Origin: Microtetraspora glauca
Lineage (GTDB): Bacteria > Actinomycetota > Actinomycetes > Streptosporangiales > Streptosporangiaceae
Assembly (NCBI GenBank): GCA_001570385.1
Contig: BBYL01000015.1
Span: forward strand, 196,659 to 260,658
Direction of reading: 5' to 3'
Length of the DNA stretch: 64,000 nucleotides
The translations under genes and the position numbers were made by a program. The notes below the pieces were generated by a model. The model was not told the DNA's origin and did no database searches. It saw only the letters and a program-made list of their open reading frames with translations. Shown piece by piece: positions 58,034 to 64,000 of the stretch; position 1 is the first letter of the stretch, and each line of letters begins with the position of its first letter.

Positions 58034-59289
58034 TGAGCTTTCAAGCGCCGAAGGGCACCTTCGACTGGATGCCGCCGCGCTCCGAGTGGGCCCTCGCCGT
58101 ACGCGACGCGCTGTCCGCGCCGGCTCGCCGGGCGGGCTACGGCTACATCGAGACGCCCGCCTTCGAGGACACCCGGCTGTTCTCCCGCGGTGTCGGCGAG
58201 TCGACCGACATCGTGACCAAGGAGATGTACACGTTCGAGGACAAGGGCGGGCGGTCCATCACGCTCCGTCCCGAGGGCACCGCGTCCGTGGTGCGCGCGG
58301 TGATCGAGCACGGCCTGCCGGGCGGCCCGCTGCCCGTCAAGCTGTGGTACTCCGGCAGCTACTACCGCTACGAACGCGCCCAGAAGGGCCGGTACCGCCA
58401 CTTCTCCCAGGTGGGCGCCGAGGCGCTGGGCGGTGAGGACCCGGCGCTCGACGCCGAGCTGATCGTGCTCGCGGTGGACGGCTACGCCGGGCTGGGCCTG
58501 CGGAACGTGCGGCTGCTGCTGAACTCGCTGGGCTGCCGCGAGTGCCGTCCCGCGTACCGCGCCGCGCTGCAGGAGTTCCTGCGGGGGCTCGACCTGGACG
58601 AGCCGACCCGCCAGCGCATCGAGATCAACCCGCTGCGGGTGCTCGACGACAAGCGTCCCGACGTCCAGTCCCAGCTCGCGGACGCGCCGCTGGTGACCGA
58701 CCACCTGTGCGGGGCCTGCAAGGCCTACCACGAGGAGGTCCGCGGCCTGCTGTCCGACGTGGGCGTCTCCTACACCGACGACCCCCGGCTGGTACGCGGC
58801 CTCGACTACTACACCAGGACGACCTTCGAGTTCGTGCACGACGGGCTCGGCGCCCAGTCGGCCGTCGGCGGAGGGGGCCGCTACGACGGGCTGAGCGAGA
58901 TGATCGGCGGACCCCCGCTGCCCAGCGTGGGCTGGGCGCTCGGGGTGGACCGCACGGTCCTCGCGATGGAGGCGGAGGGCCTGCTCACCGAGCGGCCGGG
59001 CACGATGGACGTCTTCGCCGTACCGCTCGGCGAGGAGGCGCGGCGCCGGGTGTTCACGCTCGTGGCCGAGCTGCGCCGGGCCGGCCTGTCCGTCGACATG
59101 GCCTTCGGGGGGCGCGGCGTCAAGGGCGCGATGAAGGCCGCCGACCGCAGCGGCGCCCGGTACGCCCTGATCCTCGGCGACCGAGATCTCGAGGCGGGAG
59201 CCGCACAGCTCAAGGACCTGACCACAGCCGAGCAGACCGCGGTGCCGATCGCCGAGGTCGTCGACATCCTGAAGGGGAAATTCTCGTGA
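58033..59289 (+). CDS. hisS: Histidine-tRNA ligase
   Basis: This 418-residue class II synthetase charges tRNA-His. Signatures are APKGTFDWMPPRS at the start, TLRPEGTASVVRAV, WYSGSYYRYERAQKGRYRHFSQVGAE (motif 2), the HisA motif LVRGLDYYTRTTFEF and motif 3 VGWALGVDRTVLAM. A C-terminal anticodon-binding domain follows. It overlaps both neighbours: the MBL gene by one base and aspS by four (GTGA). The MBL-hisS-aspS operon order is common in this group. Confidence 0.98.
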   Translation: MSFQAPKGTFDWMPPRSEWALAVRDALSAPARRAGYGYIETPAFEDTRLFSRGVGESTDIVTKEMYTFEDKGGRSITLRPEGTASVVRAVIEHGLPGGPLPVKLWYSGSYYRYERAQKGRYRHFSQVGAEALGGEDPALDAELIVLAVDGYAGLGLRNVRLLLNSLGCRECRPAYRAALQEFLRGLDLDEPTRQRIEINPLRVLDDKRPDVQSQLADAPLVTDHLCGACKAYHEEVRGLLSDVGVSYTDDPRLVRGLDYYTRTTFEFVHDGLGAQSAVGGGGRYDGLSEMIGGPPLPSVGWALGVDRTVLAMEAEGLLTERPGTMDVFAVPLGEEARRRVFTLVAELRRAGLSVDMAFGGRGVKGAMKAADRSGARYALILGDRDLEAGAAQLKDLTTAEQTAVPIAEVVDILKGKFS

Positions 59290-61046
59290 TCCGCAGTCAC
59301 GAAGCAGGGACGCTTCGTAGGGAGCATGCAGGCCAGCGGGTGACGCTGGCGGGCTGGGTGGCCCGACGCCGGGACCACGGCGGTGTCGTCTTCATCGACC
59401 TGCGGGACGCCTCCGGCTCCGCCCAGGTGGTCTTCCGCGAGGAGGACCACGCCCACGACCTGCGCTCGGAGTACTGCGTCAAGGTGACGGGCGAGGTCCG
59501 GGTGCGCCCCGAGGGCAACGAGAACCCCGACCTGCCGACCGGCGCCGTCGAGGTCGTCGCCTCCGAGGTCGAGGTGCTGAGCGAGGCCGCGCCGCTGCCG
59601 TTCCCGATCGAGGGCAGCACCGGGGTGTCCGAGGAGGCGCGGCTGAAGTACCGCTACCTCGACATCCGCCGGGCGCAGATCGCGAACGCCCTGAAGATCC
59701 GCTCGCAGGCGACGTACCTGGCGAACGAGGTCATGAAGGAGCGCGGGTTCGTCTACGTCGAGACGCCGAACCTCACCCGCTCCACCCCCGAGGGGGCCCG
59801 TGACTTCCTGGTGCCGGTACGGCTCCAGCCGGGCAACTGGTACGCCCTTCCGCAGTCTCCGCAGCTGTTCAAGCAGCTGCTCATGGTCTCCGGCCTGGAG
59901 CGCTACTACCAGCTCGCGCGCTGCTTCCGCGACGAGGACCTGCGCGCCGACCGGCAGCCGGAGTTCACCCAGATCGACATCGAGATGTCGTTCGTCGACC
60001 AGGACGACGTCATCGAGCTCGGCGAGGCCCTGATCGGCCGCATCTGGAAGGAGACGATCGGCTACGACCTGCCCACGCCGCTGCCCCGGATCACCTACGC
60101 CGAGGCGATGGCGCGGTACGGCTCGGACAAGCCCGACCTGCGTTTCGGGGTCGAGCTGGTCGATCTGACCGAATACTTCGCGGAGACCACCTTCAGGGTG
60201 TTCCAGGCGCCGTACGTCGGTGCCGTGGTGATGCCGGGCGGCGCCGGGCAGACCCGCAAGGAGCTGGACGCCTGGCAGGAGTGGGCCAAGTCCCGCGGCG
60301 CCCGCGGCCTCGCGTACGTGCTGGTCCAGGAGGACGGCTTCGGCGGTCCTGTCGCCAAGAACCTGTCCGAGACGGAGATCGCCGGCCTGGCCAAGGCCAC
60401 GGGTGCGCAGCCCGGCGACGCGGTCTTCTTCGCCGCCGGTCTGCCCGGCCCCTCGCGGGAGCTGCTCGGCGCGGCCCGGCTGGAGATCGGCCGCCGCTGC
60501 GATCTGATCGACGAGTCCCAGTGGTCGTTCCTGTGGGTCGTCGACGCCCCGATGTTCGAGCCCGTCGTCGACGAGGTCGGCCGCGAGACCGGCTGGACCG
60601 CGGTGCACCACCCGTTCACCGGTCCGAAGCCCGAGTGGGCCGACAACTTCCAGGACAACCCCGGCGAGGCCCTGGCGTACGCGTACGACATGGTCTGCAA
60701 CGGCATGGAGATCGGCGGTGGCTCGATCCGTATCCACCGTGCCGAGATGCAGCAGCGGGTCTTCGACGTGCTGGGCATCTCCAAGGAGGAGGCGGAGAGC
60801 AAGTTCGGCTTCCTGCTGGAGGCGTTCAAGTACGGCCCGCCGCCGCACGGGGGCATCGCCTACGGCTGGGACCGCGTCTGCATGCTGCTCAGCGGAGGCG
60901 AGTCGATCCGTGACGTGATCGCGTTCCCGAAGACCGCCTCCGGGTTCGACCCGCTGACCGGCGCGCCCACGCCGATCACGACCGACCAGCGCAAGGAGGC
61001 CGGTGTGGACGCCAAGCCCAAGAGCGAGGCGGCCCCGCAGGCCTGA
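59286..61046 (+). CDS. aspS: Aspartate-tRNA ligase
   Basis: This 586-residue class IIb synthetase has an N-terminal OB-fold anticodon domain (VTLAGWVARRRDHGGVVFIDL) and a bacterial insertion domain. Class II motifs include YVETPNLTRSTPEGARDFLV, FRDEDLRADRQPEFTQIDIE (motif 2) and the C-terminal GIAYGWDRVCMLL (motif 3). Actinobacterial enzymes of this kind may also charge tRNA-Asn where asnS is missing; the sequence alone does not decide. GTG 59286 overlaps the hisS stop. A strong terminator follows. Confidence 0.98.
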   Translation: MIRSHEAGTLRREHAGQRVTLAGWVARRRDHGGVVFIDLRDASGSAQVVFREEDHAHDLRSEYCVKVTGEVRVRPEGNENPDLPTGAVEVVASEVEVLSEAAPLPFPIEGSTGVSEEARLKYRYLDIRRAQIANALKIRSQATYLANEVMKERGFVYVETPNLTRSTPEGARDFLVPVRLQPGNWYALPQSPQLFKQLLMVSGLERYYQLARCFRDEDLRADRQPEFTQIDIEMSFVDQDDVIELGEALIGRIWKETIGYDLPTPLPRITYAEAMARYGSDKPDLRFGVELVDLTEYFAETTFRVFQAPYVGAVVMPGGAGQTRKELDAWQEWAKSRGARGLAYVLVQEDGFGGPVAKNLSETEIAGLAKATGAQPGDAVFFAAGLPGPSRELLGAARLEIGRRCDLIDESQWSFLWVVDAPMFEPVVDEVGRETGWTAVHHPFTGPKPEWADNFQDNPGEALAYAYDMVCNGMEIGGGSIRIHRAEMQQRVFDVLGISKEEAESKFGFLLEAFKYGPPPHGGIAYGWDRVCMLLSGGESIRDVIAFPKTASGFDPLTGAPTPITTDQRKEAGVDAKPKSEAAPQA

Positions 61047-61095
61047 CACGGCGCCGGAGACGCCCCTCGGGGCGCTCCGGACGCGGTCTCCCATA

Positions 61096-61153
61096 CGGGA
61101 ACGGCCCCTGGTGCCCGGCGGCGAATCGCCGGGCGCCAGGGGCCGTTTCCCGT
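61096..61153. terminator. Long hairpin between convergent aspS and the PPIase gene
   Basis: The left arm contains CGGGAACGGCCCCTGG and GCCCGGCG; the right arm contains CGCCGGGC and CCAGGGGCCGTTTCCCG. They pair over more than 20 bases around a six-base loop. It lies between convergent genes, about 50 bases after aspS and 16 before the PPIase stop. Confidence 0.85.
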
Positions 61154-61168
61154 CCCGCGAGCGCGGGG

Positions 61169-62032
61169 TCAGGAGACCCTGACGGTCTTGATCACAACCT
61201 TGATCTTGGGTGCGTTCGAGCCGCCGTCGTCGCTGGTGATGTCCACGCCGTCCTTGGCGGTGTTGACCCCACCCTTGACGATCTTGTCCACGATCTCCAT
61301 GCCCTGGCGGACGATGCCGAACGGCGTGTACGCCTGCGGAAGCTGGGCGTTCTCGTCGGTGTAGGAGATGACGAACTGGCTGCCGTTGGAGTTGGCGGCG
61401 TCGCCTGCCTGGGCCATGAACACCACGCCGCGGGCGTACTGCGGCCCGAGGTTCTCGTCGGGGAACAGGTAGCCGGGGCCGCCGGTGCCGTCGGTCGGGT
61501 TCTCGCCGTCGCCCTTGGCCTGGGGGTCGCCGCACTGCAGCAGGCCGAGGCCGTTGGTCTCGATCGTGGTGAGGCGGTGGCAGACCGTGTTGTCGAAGTA
61601 CTTCTTGCTGGCCAGGAACGCGAACGAGTTCACCGTGCAGGGCGTGTCGCCGGGGGCGATGTCGAGGACGATCTTGCCGAGGTTGGTGTAAATCGTCATC
61701 GCCTTGGCGTTGATCACCGCCTTGCTGAGCCGCTTCGGCGGCAGCCCGACGAACTTCGCCGGGCTGCCGGTGTCGTCCTTGCGGTACTCGCAGGTGACCT
61801 TGCGCAGGTCCGTGGGCTTGACACTGGGCGTCGCGTTCGGGAGATCCGACGGGATGGCCGAGGGAGCCTCGGAAGGCGAGGCCGAAGGGGGCGCCTCGGC
61901 AATGTCCTTGGACTCGCTGCACGCCGCGAGCCCGCCCACCAGTGCGAGCACACCGAGGCCGACGCCGAAGGTGGTGCGCCTGGCCTTGCCCTTGCGCCAA
62001 GCCGGGTGCTGCTGCCGGTCCGTGTCGGTCAC
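61169..62032 (-). CDS. Cyclophilin-type peptidyl-prolyl isomerase lipoprotein
   Basis: This 287-residue lipoprotein has a basic start, a signal helix and lipobox LAAC (lipidated Cys38), then a Ser/Pro/Ala-rich linker. The cyclophilin domain (about 110-285) has FAFLASKKYFDNTVCHRL, GYLFPDENL, RGVVFMAQAGDAANSNGSQF and TPFGIVRQGMEIVDKI. It is a paralogue of the membrane-anchored PPIase 5 kb upstream. GTG 62032 is chosen because GGAAGG lies about seven bases upstream. It is divergent from the tricorn-type gene. Confidence 0.92.
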   Translation of the reverse strand: MTDTDRQQHPAWRKGKARRTTFGVGLGVLALVGGLAACSESKDIAEAPPSASPSEAPSAIPSDLPNATPSVKPTDLRKVTCEYRKDDTGSPAKFVGLPPKRLSKAVINAKAMTIYTNLGKIVLDIAPGDTPCTVNSFAFLASKKYFDNTVCHRLTTIETNGLGLLQCGDPQAKGDGENPTDGTGGPGYLFPDENLGPQYARGVVFMAQAGDAANSNGSQFVISYTDENAQLPQAYTPFGIVRQGMEIVDKIVKGGVNTAKDGVDITSDDGGSNAPKIKVVIKTVRVS

Positions 62033-62150
62033 CGTTATGCCTTCCCTTTTACCTGTTTTGACCACTGCGATGCGTCACTTTATCGGCGATCCTGTCGGGT
62101 TCGCGTAAGCAGGAGACTCACAGGTATCTCAAGTAGCAGAAATCACGATC

Positions 62151-62178
62151 TTGCGGTAAAGAACCATCCCGTTACGAT
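62151..62178 (+). promoter_or_regulatory. Leaderless promoter of the tricorn-type gene
   Basis: TTGCGG (62151-62156), 16 bases, then TACGAT (62173-62178). The GTG start at 62185 lies six bases after the -10, so transcription should begin at the codon. No ribosome-binding site is visible. Confidence 0.6.
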
Positions 62179-62184
62179 TACGTG

Positions 62185-64000
62185 GTGACAAGTGGGCCTT
62201 ACCTCCGATTTCCCCACGTTCACCGGCAATCCCTGACCTTCGTGGCGGACGACGATGTCTGGATCGCTCCACTCGACGGCGGGAGGGCCTGGCGGCTGAC
62301 GGTCGACCGGGCCAGGGTGAGCCACCCGAGGTTCTCTCCCGACGGCGCGAGGGTCGCCTGGACGAGCCGGTGCGACGGCGACCCGGAGATCCACGTGGTC
62401 CCGATCGGAGGCGGGCCCGTCACGCGGCTCACCTATTGGGGGGACTACCGCACGGAGTCGCGGGGCTGGCTGGACGGCCACACCGTCGCCGTCGTCAGCG
62501 GGCAGGGCCAGCCCTTCGGTTTCTGGACCTGGGCGTACGCGGTTCCGGACGACGGCGGTCCGGCGACGCGGCAGCCGTACGGGCCGGTCGAGGACCTGCA
62601 CGTGGCGGAGGGGGACGCGCTGCTGCTCACCGGGGCGGCGGGACACGACCCGGCGCACTGGAAGCGCTACCGGGGCGGCGGCACCGGCAGGCTCTGGCTC
62701 AACGGGCGGCGCCTGCTCGAAGGCCACGAGGGCCAGATCGCCGCACCGATGATCGTCGGGGGCCGGATCGCCTTCCTCTCCGACCACGAGGGGGTCGGCA
62801 ACGTCTACTCCTGCGCCCCGGACGGCTCCGATCTCGTACGGCACACCTGGCACGAGGACTTCTACGCCCGCCAGGCGAGCACCGACGGGCGTCGGATCGT
62901 GTACAGCCGGGCGGGGGAGCTGTGGCTTCTCCCCGGCCTCGACGCCCGCCCGGAGCGCCTCGATGTGACGCTGGGCGGCGCGGGGGCGGGCCGGCGGCCG
63001 TACGCGGCGCCGCCGTCCGTGGAGCACCTGTCGTGCGACGCCACCGGCCGGGCCAGCGCCGTGGAGGTGGCGGGCACGGTGGTGTGGCTGACGCACGAGG
63101 ACGGGCCGGCGCGAAGCCTGACCGCACGTCCGGGAGTCCGGGCCAGGCTCCCCATCGTGCTCGGCTCCTTACGGGGCCAGGAGGGGGAGGAGACACCGCG
63201 GCGCGGCAACGGGCCGGTCGCATGGGTGAGCGACGCCGGCGGCGAGGACGGGATCGAACTCGTGGAGCCCGGCGGCACGGTCAGGAGTGTCGCCGGCGGC
63301 CGGCTCGGGCGCGTGCTGGAGATCACCGGAGCGCCGGACGGCGCCACGATCGCGGTGACCACCCACGACGGCGGGCTCCTGCTCGTGGACGTGGCGAGCG
63401 GCGAGGTGACGGAGCTGGCGCGGTCGGCGTGCGGCCCGCTCAGCGGGGCGAGGTTCTCGCCCGACTCCGCCTGGCTTGCCTGGTCGCATCCCGAGGTGGG
63501 CCTGCTGCGCGCGATCCGGATGGCCCGGGTGCCCAGGCCGTCCGCGTCCGTCGCGGAAGACGCGGCCAGGACGGAGGACGCGGCCGACGCGGCCAGGACG
63601 GATGGCGCGGCCAGGACGGAAGGCGCGGCCAGGACGGACAGCGCGGAGGGCGCTGACCGTGCGGACGGCACGGACGCGGGTCCGGTGATCGTCGAGGTCA
63701 CCGACGGCCGGTTCAGCGACACCGAGCCGGTGTTCACACCCGACGGGAGATATCTCGCCTTCCTGTCCATGCGGGGCTTCGACCCGATCTTCGACGTGCA
63801 CAGCTTCGACCTGGCCTTCCCCGTCGGCTCCCGGCCCTTCCTGCTGCCGCTCGCCCGCAGCACGCCCTCGCCGTTCGCGCCCTCCGTGGACGGGCGCCCG
63901 GCCGAGCCGGAGGAGGGCGGCCGCGTGGACATCGTCGTGGACACCGAGGGGATGGCGAGCCGGGTGGTCGCCCTGCCGGTCCCCGAGGCCCACTACTCGA
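62185..64000 (+). CDS. Tricorn-type S41 protease, N-terminal part (partial)
   Basis: The gene starts at GTG 62185 and runs off the window, giving 605 residues of an expected protein of over 1000. The visible part is the tricorn beta-propeller region: YLRFPHVHRQSLTFVADDDV at the start, then repeated blades such as SHPRFSPDGARVAW, DLHVAEGDALLLTG and VFTPDGRYLAFLSMRGFDP. The propellers feed peptides to a C-terminal serine protease that is not visible here. Between propeller blades (about residues 458-498) lies an Ala/Arg/Thr/Asp-rich imperfect repeat. There is no signal peptide; a cytoplasmic peptidase is expected. Confidence 0.92.
   Translation, partial: MTSGPYLRFPHVHRQSLTFVADDDVWIAPLDGGRAWRLTVDRARVSHPRFSPDGARVAWTSRCDGDPEIHVVPIGGGPVTRLTYWGDYRTESRGWLDGHTVAVVSGQGQPFGFWTWAYAVPDDGGPATRQPYGPVEDLHVAEGDALLLTGAAGHDPAHWKRYRGGGTGRLWLNGRRLLEGHEGQIAAPMIVGGRIAFLSDHEGVGNVYSCAPDGSDLVRHTWHEDFYARQASTDGRRIVYSRAGELWLLPGLDARPERLDVTLGGAGAGRRPYAAPPSVEHLSCDATGRASAVEVAGTVVWLTHEDGPARSLTARPGVRARLPIVLGSLRGQEGEETPRRGNGPVAWVSDAGGEDGIELVEPGGTVRSVAGGRLGRVLEITGAPDGATIAVTTHDGGLLLVDVASGEVTELARSACGPLSGARFSPDSAWLAWSHPEVGLLRAIRMARVPRPSASVAEDAARTEDAADAARTDGAARTEGAARTDSAEGADRADGTDAGPVIVEVTDGRFSDTEPVFTPDGRYLAFLSMRGFDPIFDVHSFDLAFPVGSRPFLLPLARSTPSPFAPSVDGRPAEPEEGGRVDIVVDTEGMASRVVALPVPEAHYS

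Noticed and set aside
58881..62000. Minus-strand open frame of over 1000 codons opposite aspS
   Set aside because: Antisense to aspS and out of frame with the PPIase gene; no recognisable protein.
1..64000. tRNA, rRNA, insertion sequences, prophage or integrase
   Set aside because: No cloverleaf-like sequences, transposase motifs, terminal repeats or phage genes were recognised in a manual reading; a covariance-model scan would be needed to exclude small RNAs.

Overview
The window is high-GC actinobacterial chromosome. GTG starts are frequent, several genes look leaderless, and GTGA/ATGA stop-start overlaps are common. The order thrS, HIT, pgsA, acyltransferase, pimA, pdxS/pdxT, yebC, ruvCAB, yajC-secD-secF, apt, relA, PPIase, MBL, hisS, aspS is the classic actinobacterial order, also known from Mycobacterium tuberculosis. 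DUF2637, GerW, XRE-PNPOx and tricorn-type genes suggest a mycelial actinomycete, perhaps Streptosporangiaceae. That family-level placement is inference.

Region 1 (1-12.4 kb) is accessory: the end of an acyl-CoA carboxylase biotin subunit, an ArsR regulator, a DUF3073 microprotein, a DHA2 drug exporter with a TetR regulator and a probable operator over the start codon, a DUF2637 membrane protein, an Rv1733c-like protein, a decayed ABC ATPase, a large secreted phosphodiester glycosidase-metallophosphoesterase, and an MFS pseudogene with an internal deletion.

Region 2 (12.4-21.4 kb) is a dormancy/hypoxia-type cluster: Hsp20, two CBS-BON proteins, a CBS protein, a zinc alcohol dehydrogenase, a GerW protein, two tandem-domain universal stress proteins, an Rv1738-like DUF1876 protein, an XRE-PNPOx fusion, a flavodoxin-like protein and a DevR/DosR-like response regulator. 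Palindromes of the form GGGACnnnnGnCCC recur upstream of these genes, so the cluster looks like one DevR regulon. No DevS-type kinase is present.

Region 3 (21.4-28.2 kb) holds an ATP-dependent DNA ligase, a LuxR-type ATPase regulator, a GHKL ATPase with an unusual N-box, and a three-gene overlapping operon (sulfotransferase, unknown protein, GT4 glycosyltransferase) of unknown function.

Region 4 (28.2-64 kb) is the conserved housekeeping block: translation (thrS, hisS, aspS), phosphatidylinositol/PIM lipid synthesis, PLP synthesis, Holliday-junction resolution under a probable LexA box inside a 32-bp perfect palindrome, Sec auxiliary proteins, purine salvage and (p)ppGpp metabolism. Insertions include a MarR-MFS cassette between pdxS and pdxT, an EF-G-like GTPase, a GH10-like hydrolase and two cyclophilins. 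The window ends inside a tricorn-type protease gene. I saw no tRNA, rRNA, CRISPR array, insertion sequence or phage gene.
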